Shown one piece after another: positions 21,097 through 32,821 of a DNA stretch of 64,000 nucleotides. The position numbers and the translations under genes are program-made. Positions within the stretch are counted from its first letter, which is position 1. Each line of letters opens with the position of its first letter. The stretch is from Cladophialophora immunda (taxonomy: Eukaryota; Ascomycota; Eurotiomycetes; Chaetothyriales; Herpotrichiellaceae). A model generated the notes under the pieces. The model saw only the letters and a list, made by a program, of their open reading frames with translations, ran no database searches and was not told where the DNA came from. The stretch is from contig NW_015622543.1 of the NCBI RefSeq assembly GCF_000835495.1, positions 4,390,619 to 4,454,618 on the forward strand, in the 5' to 3' direction.

Positions 21097-21826
21097 GTAG
21101 TGCTATGAAGGTGCTATCAATGATTCCAGAGATGGGAGGGAATAGTAATGTAGACTACGAATGGCGGAAAGTGCTGAGAGTATGATCTGAAACGTAGTGA
21201 AGGAAACACAAGACAAACGAAGCAGCTCTCTTTTCACGAAAGGGCGAGTCGCGCAACGATGACGCAGCTTCAGCTGGGCTGGGCAACGCTGGACTCGTGA
21301 GAACCAACACAGTTTGCCAATAGGTATCTCATTGGTAGGGTGAAGTATCCAGAGGGGAGCAGCGCCGCAGGACGTCATTGCGAAAGGCACGGGCGTCTGT
21401 GGGTGCCACAAAGCAGACACTGCAAAGCATCACGTCACGCGGGTTCCGTGGCAGCAACGAGGGTTTCCCAGTTGGTTCTGTCGGGATTGGCCTGCCGCAC
21501 TGGAAATGCAAGACTCCTTGCTATGGGCATCTTGGTGAGCCAGGGGGGCCATGGGAGGGAAAACAGAATAGCAATCCAATGCAGGAACATGATAGAGCGG
21601 CTGCGTTTCCCCGGATTTGCGAAGGATGCGAGCAACTCGCGGCCCTGAATGGCTGCAGCTTTCAACCAGACGTCATCATTCAGATGCTGCTGTGGCTGCC
21701 TCCAAACCGCCGCCAGCTGCTAAACGCCGCCTCGGTTCAAACCTTGCACGCTCTGTGTTTACAACCAGCCATCTCCATCCTCGTCCTGCCGAATCCGCCT
21801 CGTCTCTGTGAGCAGCGGTCGCAGCC
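21097..21826. promoter_or_regulatory. Bidirectional promoter between two mitochondrial-protein genes
   Basis: A 730-base divergent region lies between starts at 21096 (minus) and 21827 (plus). Both products look mitochondrial, so co-regulation is plausible. No gene is seen inside. Confidence 0.4.
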
Positions 21827-22315
21827 ATGATCCGCACAGCTGCTTTAAAGTCCGTTCGACGGACCACGGGGTCATTTCACTCGCTTCACACCCTTCAACC
21901 ATGGAGGGCAGCATCTTGTCTTTTCCGACCAACTCAGCACGGCAGGGCCTCACCCCCGACACCTTCACGGGTTTTCAATCCCCGTGCCGTTTCAGCATCA
22001 TTCCACAGCTCCTCTCCTCAATATGCGCAATCACCCACCGCCGACGCTCTGATGGAAAACCTCAACGAGCTGTACGCCACGGCAAAAGACGAATTTGAAA
22101 TCGCAGCTGAAGAGACGGAGAAGAAAACGGTCTATGCCGCCGATGACAGAGAGGCTGCGGCGGACGCATTGAAGATGCTGCAAGAGGCCTTCCAGAAAGC
22201 GCTGAAGGAGACGAGCCCCGAGGTCAGCAAGGAGATTCAGAGTCGGGTGGGACCGAGGATACGAGAACTGGAGAATGCGGTAAAGGCAATGGAAGAGATG
22301 GCCATGGAGGATTGA
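21827..22315 (+). CDS. Small predicted mitochondrial protein
   Basis: An intronless 162-aa protein starts at MIRTAALKSVRRTTG. The first 65 or so residues are rich in Arg, Ser and His and free of acidic residues, with a run ending FHSSSPQYA that fits a presequence cleavage region. The C-terminal 90 residues are acidic and helical (YATAKDEFEIAAEETEKK, DDREAAADALKMLQEAF, ending MEEMAMED). The domain looks conserved, but I cannot name it. The function is unknown; import into mitochondria is inferred from the N-terminus. Confidence 0.8.
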   Translation: MIRTAALKSVRRTTGSFHSLHTLQPWRAASCLFRPTQHGRASPPTPSRVFNPRAVSASFHSSSPQYAQSPTADALMENLNELYATAKDEFEIAAEETEKKTVYAADDREAAADALKMLQEAFQKALKETSPEVSKEIQSRVGPRIRELENAVKAMEEMAMED

Positions 22316-22727
22316 GGCACGCGGTTAGACTTCGCTAGGCCTAACAAGCCTGTCGGTTGGTTGATCGTTGTGCAGGCCTACAAACTTCGACACGGGGTTT
22401 GTGAGACCGGAGTAGCACTGGCCACAATCGACACCTGCTGCCCTGAGAGACATCTCCATGCGTAGTCAATGGATTGCGCATTGCGCGTGGGAGGCTGGCA
22501 CGTGCGATGTATCTGTGGTGGACCAGATTCCACCGATATAGAGATCACATAAACAGAGCAATGGCCAAAGATTTGAAGCACATTTGAATCATGGTATTTT
22601 CTTGATCAGGTACAGACTTGTCTTATTTTGTCCGTACGCCTTGCAAAGCTGTCTCTCATGTCTGCCAATGCAGCTTTCGAAGCCGTCCCTTATCACCTGT
22701 TGTTCGTCTTCAAGTCCCCTGTGCGGC
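22316..22727. other. Intergenic between convergent genes
   Basis: These 412 bases hold the 3' flanks of the small mitochondrial gene and uS5. Nothing else is seen. Confidence 0.4.
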
Positions 22728-23600
22728 CTAGTAGCGCTTGCCCTCTCTCAGAACATCACCATATTCCTCCAACGGACTTCTGATGAGCTTCGTCTCCTTC
22801 CACAGATTGGGGGTCAAGAATCCGTAAGAGTTGCTAACCGCCACGAACGTCGCCTTCAGCGTGTTCTCCAACGTCTTCGTGCTACCCGCAGATGAAGTGT
22901 AGGCGTCTTGCACACCGGCAAGCTGTAGCAATCTCTTGACAGCCGGAGAAGCGACGAGACCGGTACCTCGAGGAGCGGGGATCAATCGAACCGTGACGGA
23001 ACCGCACTTGCCGGATTCTTTGGTGGGCAGGGAGTGAGGTTCACCGAGGTTGGTGCCCCAGTAGCCTCGTCGGATGGGAAGAACAGAGAGTTTGGCGATG
23101 ATGATGGCGGCGCGGATGGCAGTCGCGACTTCTTTCGAGGTTTTGATGCCGAGACCGACGTGGCCCTCGCTGTCGCCAATGACCACGATGGCCTTGAATC
23201 GAGTGCGTTGACCGGCACGGGTCTGCTTCTGGACGGGTTTGATCTGTACAACGAGGCGGACCTGTCAGAAAAAAAACATGCTCTGCCAGAAGGACCATGG
23301 TCCTAAGATATCACGTAGGTTGTGATCCCTCACCTTCATGACTTCATCCTTGAGTTTGGGCAAGAACCAGTCGACAATCTGGTACTCCTTGATGGGCAGC
23401 GAGTGCAGGTAGATTTGTTCCATGCTCTGGATTTTTCCTGCTTTGACCAGACGGCCCAGCTTGGTGACCGGCTGCCATTCCTTCTCGTCGGACTTTGCAC
23501 CACGGCGTGGACCTCGTCGCCCCCTACGGTCACCTCTCCCCCGATCTCCACGTCCTCGATCACCGAAACCGCCGCGTCCTCGGGGAGCAGCGTCGGCCAT
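22728..23600 (-). CDS. RPS2: 40S ribosomal protein S2 (uS5)
   Basis: Two exons (23600..23334 and 23243..22728) encode 260 aa. The N-terminal RGG-type repeat ([24 protein letters not shown]) is the usual eukaryotic extension. It is followed by [17 protein letters not shown] and the S5 double-stranded RNA-binding fold ([38 protein letters not shown]). The C-terminal domain includes [13 protein letters not shown] and ends LREGKRY. I chose the TTGTACAG acceptor because it gives the conserved [13 protein letters not shown]; the alternative CTGACAG acceptor 18 bases earlier would insert six residues. The protein is part of the small ribosomal subunit near the mRNA entry channel. Confidence 0.96.
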
Positions 23601-23988
23601 GCTGTATGATTGCGCAGATTAGAAATTGTCGGGCAGTGGGCGCAAGTTGCAGGTTGAGTCTCTGCTAAGTCTCGGGTGAACCAGTCAATCCGCATTTGAA
23701 GATTCGCAAATTCACGCCAAGAGATTTTGTTTTTGGAGTTGTGGGCTATACTGCATTCGGATGTGCGGATTGACTTTCAGACATGGCAGCCTCTCCGCCG
23801 CCAACGCTGGGGCAAGCCAATGACGCATTGCAAACCCTGGAAAACAGGTCTCCCAGATTGCCCCCAACATCGGTATTTCAATCTGCTCTCATATGGCCTG
23901 AGCCAAGTCCAAGAATTAGCGGCACAATACTATGCTATTTGACTGATTTATCTGAGGAATCTCGTATATCAAAGCGGAGGAAGGAAAG
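23601..23988. promoter_or_regulatory. Bidirectional promoter uS5 / SYM1
   Basis: These 388 bases lie between divergent start codons at 23600 (minus) and 23989 (plus). Nothing else is supported. Confidence 0.45.
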
Positions 23989-24662
23989 ATGCCGATACGC
24001 TGGTTCGTTTTATCGAGAGCTCCGCTCTGATATGTCCACGACTGACCTGGACTAGGTATCAAGCAAAGCTGGCAAAGCGGCCACTGTTGACCCAATCCGT
24101 TACCACCGCTGTAATGACCCTTACTCCAATGACATCTTCAAGACTTGGCTGACCAACCAAGGTACTATTTGCTGCGGGCGACACTCTTGCCCAGCAGGCC
24201 GTGGAGCGGAAAGGACTCAAAAACCATGACGGCGCTCGGACAGCTCGAATGTGCTTGTATGGCGGCTGTAAGTTCGACATTGCTGGTGTTCCGTGGAGGG
24301 AGCTGACACGGCCAGGTGTGTTCGGTCCAGCAGCGACCAAATGGTATGGCTTTCTGCAGAAGAACATCAACCTTCAATCACATAACATGACGATATTGGC
24401 GCGAGTTGCTGCGGATCAAACGATCTTTGCCACATGCAATCTCGCCCTCTTCCTCTCGAGCATGTCGGTATTGGAGGGAAGTGATCCTAAGGAGAAGCTC
24501 GCCAAGAGTTACCTTCCAGGGCTCAAGGCCAACTGGGCAATATGGCCGGCAGTTCAGGCTGTGAACTTCAAGTTGGTGCCTCTTGAGCATAGGGTCCTGG
24601 TCGTGAATGTTGTGAGTCTGGGCTGGAACTGCTTTTTGAGCTATCTCAATAGCTCGAAATGA
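23989..24662 (+). CDS. SYM1: Mpv17/PMP22-family membrane protein, SYM1
   Basis: Four exons (23989..24002, 24056..24110, 24162..24267, 24316..24662) encode 173 aa. The tiny first exon encodes MPIR plus part of a Trp codon, and splicing yields MPIRWYQAKLAKRPLLTQ, the usual start of SYM1. Then come VLFAAGDTLAQQAVERKG, the CVFGPAATKWYGFL segment, a conserved VAADQTIFA helix, and the C-terminal LPGLKANWAIWPAVQAVNF with the family's W..WP.VQ..NF signature. SYM1 is a four-helix inner mitochondrial membrane protein needed under metabolic and heat stress. All four exons are in phase and none is disrupted. Confidence 0.93.
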
Positions 24663-25294
24663 GTGTAGCATAGCGAGGTATGCATGGAGGGCTGGCCTTC
24701 TGATCTAGCATTTCTAGCATCCCTGGGATCTGCATGACAGCACGATTAGAGACGTAGCATCTGTGAGCAGAGTTCACCAACTATATTTGACAAGGAAACC
24801 ACATAGCACACGAAGAAGTCGAGAGAGAAAGAGGATGGGAGGAAGAGAGCAATTGAGAGCCGAGAGGAACCGGGGCGTGTGCTTGTGTCACGAAGGAAGC
24901 TAAGCCGCATTTGGAGTCTGCGGATTTTATTTCATGTGCCGCTCGCTGGCTGCAGCAGCGGAGGCGCAAGTTTCAATCTTCACCCGCAGCAGCCTCGAAA
25001 TCTTGACTTTTGTTGCTGCACTTTGTAGAAGTCACTTGAGAGGTGCCGCTTGCTCTTACCCGACCACGATCTGGTTCCTGAACGTACACTGCACCAAGGC
25101 GTCTTTTCGCTGTCCAGGGTGCTCGCATTAGACCGAGTTTTGCCACAATCTACTCACTGCACGAATCAAACCCCCTCGACCTTTTTTCCCTCCCTGCCGG
25201 CCGCCTTTCCCTCCGTCGTGCCTTTGCATCGATTATTTGCTTCCACTACCCTAGAATTGCAGCCTCAATCCGCAACACCTGAGTGTTTTCGATA
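24663..25294. promoter_or_regulatory. Intergenic: 3' flank of SYM1 and promoter/leader of eIF4E
   Basis: This is a 632-base stretch. The last 200 bases are pyrimidine-rich on the plus strand (CTCGACCTTTTTTCCCTCCC), as expected for a fungal 5' leader. No gene is seen. Confidence 0.4.
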
Positions 25295-26081
25295 ATGGCC
25301 GAAGTCGAAATGCCCCAGCCGGTTCCCGGCCCTGTGTCAAACGAAAACGCAGCACCCGCAACATCTGATGATATCAAGACCATCTTCCACGATGTCAACA
25401 ACTTCAACGTCAAGCACCCTCTGCTCAACACCTGGAGTCTCTGGGTGAGTCGAAACGCCGCAGTCACTTCCCTTCTGGCACTGACTTGATGTGAACAGTT
25501 CACCAAACCACCCTCTTCAAAAGGCGACAACTGGAACGATTTGCTGAAGGAGGTGATCACATTCGACACCGTCGAGGAATTCTGGGGTGTATACGTATGT
25601 TCGCGCGGAGTATTTACTGGTCAAAAAACGTCTAATGTGTCAATAGAACAACATCACAGCCACCTCAGACCTTGCCGTCAAGTCTGACTACCACCTGTTC
25701 AAGCGAGGAGTACGACCGGAGTGGGAAGATCCCCAGAACAAGCATGGTGGCAAGTGGTCCTACACATTCAAGGATAAGAAAGCCGTCAACATCGACGAAC
25801 TATGGCTGCACACTCAACTGGCTGCGATCGGTGAAACGCTCGAAGACGATGGAGACAATGAGATCATGGGCGTTGTGGTCAACGTGCGAAAGAGCTTCTA
25901 CCGAATTGGATTGTGGACTCGCACCACCGGAAAGGCTGGTGGTAAAGACACCCTGATGAAGATTGGTGCCAGGTTCAAGCAAGTGCTTCAGATTCCCGAC
26001 AACGATCAACTGGAGTTCAGTGGCCACACAGACGCTGCACATGCAGGCAGCACGCGAGCAAAGACAAAGTATACTGTTTGA
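25295..26081 (+). CDS. Eukaryotic translation initiation factor 4E (cap-binding)
   Basis: Three exons (25295..25444, 25499..25594, 25647..26081) encode 226 aa. The start at 25295 gives MAEVEMPQPVPGP. Family landmarks are HPLLNTWSLWFTKP, DTVEEFWGVYNNI (the W and E near the cap pocket and eIF4G face), SDYHLFKRGVRPEWEDP, NKHGGKWSYTF, and WLHTQLAAIGE. The protein binds the mRNA 5' cap and recruits eIF4G to start translation. Both introns (54 and 52 nt) have standard borders. The N-terminal extension is short and variable, as in other fungi. Confidence 0.95.
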
Positions 26082-27710
26082 GGATGGGAAGAATCAACCA
26101 TCCCTGTGGAAGGGTTGGGGGCATTCTGGGTACGACATGTTGCTTAGGGCTGGGATGCCTGGAAATCAGGCTTTCAATGGCGTTCGATCACCGGGGGTGC
26201 CAAAACGGGGTTTGAAATGCGAGGAAGGGAACACCTTTGCATGTTTATCGATGGTATGAGCATAGCGACAGGGTGGGCATTGGAGCGCACCAAGATACGA
26301 GCTTGATATTTGATACATTGACAATAGTTCTACTGGTCGAGAGCCGTAGCGGCCGGACCAATCCAGTGGTAGACTCTGCATGATCTGGGGAACAAAGAGC
26401 ACTCAGCACTTCAGCCCTTCAGCCCTAGCATATCAATGGCCCTATTCGCGTACTGTTGCCTGGCTGTACCTTTAGGAATTACTTGGTGAGGCCAATTATG
26501 TGCTGATGGCCGTTGCAACGTGCTAGTGGCAAGAGCATTGACAAAACAGGCAAAATGTCACTTTCTACTTAAAAGGCATTGACTGCATTTCCAGACGGGA
26601 TGCTGCGCACTTTCTTTTTCCTTTCCTTTCCTACATCTTTTCTTCCTTCTCTTCCCTTCGACCATCCACCCAGGCACATACAGTTGCCAGGCAGACATGC
26701 ACTGTCCTCCGCTGTCTCCTCCGGCCTCACTCGGAGGGCATCGCACATTCGAATTCCTTCCAGAATCGCTCTGTGCAACATACCACCTCCGACGTGCTAG
26801 TTGGGTTGGCATTGGACAGAACATCAGCCATTGGTCTTTCTCATACCATCAGAAGTGTCGACTGAGATCACATGTTGTTGCGAGACTGAGGCCCAAGGGG
26901 TGCCAAAGGTCCTCCTGTTCGGCTTAGCTAAAGCGCAGGCTCACCAAAGTGCCGTTGGCCAAACACAGTCGGGCACCTACTGCCAGCCGTGTTCCGCCGG
27001 CCAGCTTCGGCAACGCATGACATGGTGCCAGCACGGCTTGGAATTGACGGGTCGGGTGCGGCTGAAAAAACAGCATCTGGTTGGAAGATATCTCTAACCG
27101 GTGACAAGGGTGTGCATGTTAGTCGCTTAGGGTTGGTTAGATGCTTCGTCCTGCTACCCTGCTTCCCTGCTGTCTTGCTACCCTACTACCAAACAGCCTC
27201 TCAGCAGACCACAAAGGTGCATTTCACGCTTGCTCCAGCATGCCTCACGCTTCATGCTTTGTTTTCAATGGATCAGAATCACCGTCCCGCTATATCCAGC
27301 ATGCTGCCATGACACCACCATCACCATGCCCCTCATTTTCCTGGCTACCCAGAGATAACCATCTGGCATGTCGAAGCGAGCCCACGCGGATGATGCGTTG
27401 AAGTGAACTAACTCCCTTGTGCGCTCTGCAATCCATCTACCATCCATTCAAAGCGAAGTCGGTCTCACAAGTTGCTACGTCTGCGATTTCTTCATAAACC
27501 CTGCCCGCAGTCGCCTCGTCGCCTGATGGTCTCTTTCCCTTTCCCATCCCTCCCCTCCTCCCCCCCACGCGTCCTGCCCAAATCACCACTGCTCGATTGC
27601 TGTGCTTTCAGGCATTCTTCTGCCTTTGAACCCTATACTTGTTGAGGGCTGTCCGGACCGACACCTCCAACCCGTGGATAAGATCGATCGACGGTCTGCC
27701 CCGATCACCA
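26082..27710. promoter_or_regulatory. Long intergenic region / leader upstream of a Zn2Cys6 regulator
   Basis: This stretch covers about 1.6 kb. It contains the eIF4E 3' flank, unremarkable sequence, and from about 27450 a pyrimidine-rich stretch that looks like a promoter and leader for the gene at 27711. Open frames here are short and begin with non-ATG codons. I find nothing supported. Confidence 0.35.
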
Positions 27711-30011
27711 ATGGGGCGGCACCGACGGCGGTCTGGCCACCTCCAAGGCACTTTCCCTCTTCCAAGGATTGAACCCAGCCAGAGTTTTGATCAATTCGGA
27801 TTGCCCTGGACCCAGCCTCGATACAATCAGCCGTCTCACCCTCCGTTTTCGACTCCGACACCGCAGCTTCATTGGCAGGCTGGGCAACCTCGCGCCTATG
27901 GCTTGGTTGTGGCCGAACACCCAACCACTCCGTCGACCACAGATGCTCTCAGCCCCGTGAGTACCCGGTCCACGCTTTCTCGCCGTAGTGTGGCGACCTC
28001 GACAAGTACAAGCTATACTGCAGCTTTAGGGCGTGCTCGGAAGTTCTCTCCAGATGCTGATGGCACCCCCAGCCCGAGCGCCAGCGTGTCGACATACCAT
28101 CCCGCCCATGCCGTCGACCATGCGAGTGACCAGCCCGTGCATCCAACAGTCATAGCTCCTGACTACATGTCGGGAGCTGACAGTGCAATGACAGGTCAGA
28201 TCGTGGCTCCAATCTTTCGACTTGTTGATTCACTGACGTGTTCATGCAGAGGCTGTAGTGGGCATCGACGCTCATGCTCCCTTGCCCGAGACGGCCCAGT
28301 ATCTGTACCAGAGTCCCCAGTTCCATTCACCGCAAAATCAATTGCCAATCGGGCAACAAAGGTACCCCGGCCAAAGTGAGCCATGGAGTGGACACCCTTT
28401 CCGTCATGAAAATCGATTTCTCAATATGGAGCCAAGTCTTCCGGTGCTTCCCATCCAGGAGTATCGTCGCACGCTCGTCATACGTGAAAGAGGAGGCGGC
28501 GGTCGGACTGGGCCTCTTAACCCGGCCCAGAGACAACAGACCCGCGATGTGCGAAAACGGGGCGCTTGCCTCCGCTGTGCAATCATGAGGGAAAGGGTTT
28601 GTCCACCTATCCATAGCTACTGCCATGGGAAGCTGACACCTGAAAGTGCGACTGTGGCAGCCCTTGTGCCAATTGCTCGAGAAAGGACCGGCGAAAGTGC
28701 CCAAAATACTGTATTCCATATCACTACGACTGGGATGGTTGTAGGGCCTGCCTCTTTCCTGGTAAGATCACCCATCGATTCATGATACTTGCCGCTGACC
28801 AGACAGATGAGTTGACATTTCGCCTACGCAAAAGTTATCTGCACCCGTATCTTCAGAGCACTTCCACTCCTGTAACCTATCGACCTTTCCAGATCCAGTT
28901 GAACCTCCACATCGACATTCCATTGGATGTCTTTGTCATGGAGTTCTCCCCGCTTGAACCAGATTTGGAGATCCGTTATGCATTCCAGACATCCCACCAC
29001 TCGAATGGGCAAAGGTCGTTGGACATACAGCAGAACTGGAATCCACCAATCGTCATGTGGATTCGGGATCGCGGATTCGACGGGACAATCATGCAAATTC
29101 GCGGGAATCTCGTCGAGATATTTGACCGAGTATTGAATGATCCGGATAAGTATGTCCAGTGGACTGAACAGTACTTCGAGGACGCACACGGAGATTTCGA
29201 GGCCCAAATTCTACGCCTTATCGGAAGGTACTACAGAGACGACATAGCCGAACACTCGGTCCTCCGGGAATCTCTGCGGCTTTTGTGGTTCGAGTATCTA
29301 CTCATCAACAAATTCACCATTCCAGCCGAAGCGGTACCGACCCTTGAAGTCAATCTCTCAGCGAGAGCGCGCTTTGGCGCTCCACGTCATCAAAATGTCA
29401 TACCCGAGACGATCAACCGCTTTCTGAAAGCCTCGATCCTCCCAGGAGCCGAAAAGGCTGCGGAGCAGCTCCTCAAAATTCTTCACGATAAGATGTTTAA
29501 GATGGCATTGAGCCAGAAGTCGCCCCAGAGCGACAGGGATCTGGTGCTGTGTATGCTTTTGATCCTGGTGGTATTCCTTGGCCGGGCCCAGATCGCCCTG
29601 TTCCTCTTCCCCTACATGCCTCCGACCGAGGACGGTCTGGCGTGCTCCCAGGAACAAGCCCAGGCCAAGATTGAAGAGATGGAAGAAAGAGTGTGCGACT
29701 ATCTCCTGTCCTTCCACAAGTATGCCTTGAGCAGAACGGTGGCGACGTCCGGCGAGCATGATTCCCCCAGCGAACGCCACGCCCGAGAATTCGACTTGGA
29801 GGGCCAACTGTGGCGCGAGATCGAGGACCACGGTAAGCGTGAAGCTTGCTCCTCCAGCCGGAAACCCTGGTCTGACCCAGTCGCAGTGAGCGAGAAACCC
29901 GACAGGCTGGAGCCGGGTGAGTATCACTTGAATACTTTCCGGTATATAAATGTGCGGCGGCTGTGCTGGAAGGTGATTGAGAATTTGAACAAGGCACCGG
30001 CTGTTAGATAG
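27711..30011 (+). CDS. Zn2Cys6-type transcription factor
   Basis: Four main exons (27711..28194, 28250..28596, 28647..28761, 28807..30011) give 716 aa; a further in-frame 54-nt intron (29833-29886, GTAAGC..CGCAG) probably shortens this to 698. The first 250 residues are Pro/Ser/Gln-rich. The zinc cluster is assembled by splicing: CLRCAIMRER ends exon 2 and CDCGSPCANCSRKDRRKC follows, giving C-x2-C-x6-C-x5-C-x2-C-x7-C. A second small cysteine group (YCIPYHYDWDGCRAC) comes next. The long C-terminal half (LRLLWFEYLLINKF, MLLILVVFLGRAQIALF) is helical and may be the regulatory domain. The zinc motif lies in the middle rather than at the N-terminus. The nearest gene downstream is more than 6 kb away, so no target can be guessed. 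Confidence 0.82.
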
Positions 30012-30511
30012 CGCGAGGGTAATGGAATGAAGGATCCAGGGTTCACAATTGGCAGGGCTGACAGTAGTTTCGAAGAGGTTGACATCTATTGAGACAGGAA
30101 TCTAGACGCAAGGTGAATGGGTGGAAACTGAAATCTATTGAGCCGAAGTCTATTGAGCAAACGCGCCATCCATATGCGCCATGGAGCACCTCCCCAATCG
30201 CCTTGTTTGCCTGTGTGATACAACAGTGGTTGGTGTTGATGATATTGTTACATTTGATACATGCGATGACGTCAGAGCGTGTTGTCGGGTATATGAAAAA
30301 TGGCGACGCCCCCCAAGATGTCCAATTATTCCACTCCCATCCTTCCCATCTATAGTCGACTCTTGTACATATGCCCCATGGTTTGCCCCAGAAGTCTTTT
30401 GACGCCCATTCGCCCCATACGCCAACACGTGCCCGCCCCCGGCCCCCCATCGTTGGTGTCAATGCTCGAGTGCTAGAAAGGAACTCCTTGCTCCCACTCT
30501 TCCCCCCTCCT

Positions 30512-30526
30512 CCCCCCCCCCCCCCC
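30512..30526. repeat. Poly-C tract (15 C)
   Basis: This is an uninterrupted run of 15 C on the plus strand; length errors in assembly are likely here. Confidence 0.9.
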
Positions 30527-30652
30527 GGCCGGGCGTCATATCTGCCGAGCCTGGATGGCGACGCGGGCAGCCCGCGTCGAGCAGCAGTTACATTCGTCCT
30601 CTCCCCCCCCAAGGTGGCCGTCCCGCTACTACCCTCTACCTCCTGCCCTTCA

Positions 30653-30849
30653 CTATACCCGCACCGTCTTCGAGCTCCACGCTGCAGCGGGTTAGTCTGT
30701 ATGTCTCTGTAGCCAGGACCTCATGGGGGTGGACGGGATGACTTACGCGTAATGGGCTTTGGGCTGGAAGGGGGTTTCTTGGTGCCTTGAGAACTGGTCA
30801 AGGCCATCGCGTGCTTGGTCTGGACGGCGGTCGAAGTTGGTCGGGTCAT
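30653..30849 (-). CDS. Candidate 43-aa protein, two exons
   Basis: On the minus strand an ATG at 30849 opens MTRPTSTAVQTKHAMALTSS and stays open to a strong donor C|GTAAGTC at 30746. An intron of 65 nt with branch-like GACTAAC and acceptor GCTGCAG (30682-30746) joins it to a short second exon (30681..30653) encoding PWSSKTVRV and a TAG stop. Exon 1 is 30849..30747. The splice signals are among the best in the window, which is why I list it. The product is basic and Ser/Thr/Pro-rich with no known domain. It could be a real small protein, an upstream ORF, or part of a spliced non-coding RNA. Confidence 0.35.
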
Positions 30850-30902
30850 GATTGTGGTGGATGGTAAGACCGTTGAGCTTTTGATGCGAGGGGTCACGAG
30901 GT

Positions 30903-30903
<1 letters not shown>

Positions 30904-30941
<38 letters not shown>

Positions 30942-30942
30942 A
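30904..30942. repeat. (GGCT)n microsatellite
   Basis: About ten perfect GGCT units in tandem. Confidence 0.95.
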
Positions 30943-31576
30943 TGGCGTGGATGTCGGCGTTGGGGGTGATTGATGTTGGAAGAAGAGTCAATGTTGTACT
31001 TGCTGTGGCCTTGTTGGATGGTGTCTGGAAAAGGTCTCGAGAGGAAGAAGAAAGCAAGGGGGGTGCAAGGCGCTTTTTATCGCATTCTCTATAACAAACC
31101 CGCGACGATACTGTGGCGATGCAGGGGGCTTTTGTCCCTTCGACCAAGTAGTGAAGCGCAAGGGAGGGACAGACAGGCGCACAGCGACAGGGCAGGGAAT
31201 ATCGGGGTGGAGCAAAGGCTTGGGAGACCGACCGCCTTTCCGACCAGGCCGTGCCAAAATGGACGATGCTAATGGATCACACTGGCCAAGGAAGGTGAAG
31301 GGAAGGTAGGAGAAGGGATCCGATCAGCATCGCACAGTCAGGACGAAAAGGCAATCCCGGCCAACCCAAAGGGACTCCAAGGGGGGGAGGCACAGGTAGG
31401 TGAGCAAGGTGGCAACGCTCCCCATCAGCCAACGAGGCTACGGGATAAGTGGAAACACTGATGGAGTCGAGTGAGGCAAGAGGCAAAAGGCAAAAGGGGG
31501 GTAGGCAAAGGGCAAAGTTATCACTTGGGAAAGAGAGAGTTGCAAATGGAAATCATGAACGCGCGAGCGAGGGCAC

Positions 31577-31599
31577 ATGGGATGGGATGGGATGGGATG
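31577..31599. repeat. (GGGAT)n microsatellite
   Basis: Four to five tandem GGGAT units. Confidence 0.85.
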
Positions 31600-32808
31600 T
31601 AGGAGGATTTCAAGAGAGAATCTGACGGGGACGGGGCTGCTGCTGTGGGCGCGGATGCCAGATCGCCAGGGCAGAATCGATCAGGGCAGGGCCAGGGCAG
31701 GGCCAGGGGAGGGGACAAGGACCATTGTTTGAGATCGCTGGGGAGGGATTGGGCGAAATGGACAGAGTGTGGAAGGGCGAAGGAGAGGAGAGGAAGAGGA
31801 TGAGGTAACAACGAGTAGAGTAAATCCGCCGACAGCGCGAGGCTAAGTGGTCGGCCTCAGAAACCCACACTTTTGCGAAAGGCGGGAATTTGGGCGGAAG
31901 GAAGCCCAATGGCCCAACAACAAAGGCTCTTTTCCCGCCGCGCGATGGCGATGACGGACGGAAGGACTTTGCTCGAGCGGGCTGCGCCTCGAAGAAGTGG
32001 ACTCGAGGGCAAACCTGATGAAAGACGGAACCCAAACGTTGGGTGAAGTCAGCCATGCCATGCCATGCCAAATTCTCTGGCAAGGCTGAGACAGAGCCGT
32101 CCGCCAACACGGGGAGGGGGGAACAAACAAGTTACAACTCGCCCAAAAAGCCACTGGTGAGTCAGGTTCAATCTGGCGAGGGAGGCGTCGGACACGATCA
32201 TTTAGCCCATCCCATCCCCCTCCCGTTGCCGGGAAGAAAGGGAGACGTCAGCTCAGCCTCTCTGGGAAGGAAAAAAAGGCAGCAAACGAAAGGCAGCTTT
32301 TTTTTTGGGTCGGCTCAGGCTGAACTCCATCATCATGGCTGGGCGGAGCTAGTCCCGTTATGGAAACACGCTAGAAGCCCTCCCTGATGGAAGATGGTTT
32401 GGAAGAGCGGGACGATGGCTGGCCCTTGTGACCCCCTAGGCTGGGTGGCTTGCTAACCGCCCATGACATAACGCACAATCAATCAATCAATCATTGGGGG
32501 CTTGCTGGCGACGGGGGTCGGATTGAGGTCAGCTCTCCTCCCTAGTCCGAGGTTTCAGACAGTTACGGGGCTACAGGGAGCTGAGAGTCTGTGTCTGTGA
32601 TCCCCAATCCCCCCAATCCCCCCAATCCCGGCTTGAAGAGAGGGGGACTAAGGGTTGGCGAAATTGCGGCCAGGGTTAGAATTGTTCTAGAAGACGCCTC
32701 GAAGGTGCTGCCAGGTGGCAGGTGGGGGGAAGGACAACAACGACCAGCCCCTCAGCCTGCGGCTAGCTTGAGGGAGCTAGACAGATGCCAGGACCAGGAC
32801 CGGGACTT

Positions 32809-32821
32809 GGGGGGGGGGGGG
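32809..32821. repeat. Poly-G tract (13 G)
   Basis: An uninterrupted run of 13 G in the gene-poor region. Confidence 0.9.

Noticed and set aside
22728..23600. Alternative uS5 acceptor (CTGACAG) giving extra residues VRLVVQ
   Set aside because: The acceptor at TTGTACAG gives the conserved EVMKIKPVQKQ join; the insertion would fall in a highly conserved protein.
30043..30612. 189-codon minus-strand ORF through the poly-C tract
   Set aside because: It depends on the poly-C run (polyglycine) and has no domain; it overlaps the second exon of a better-supported small ORF in another frame.
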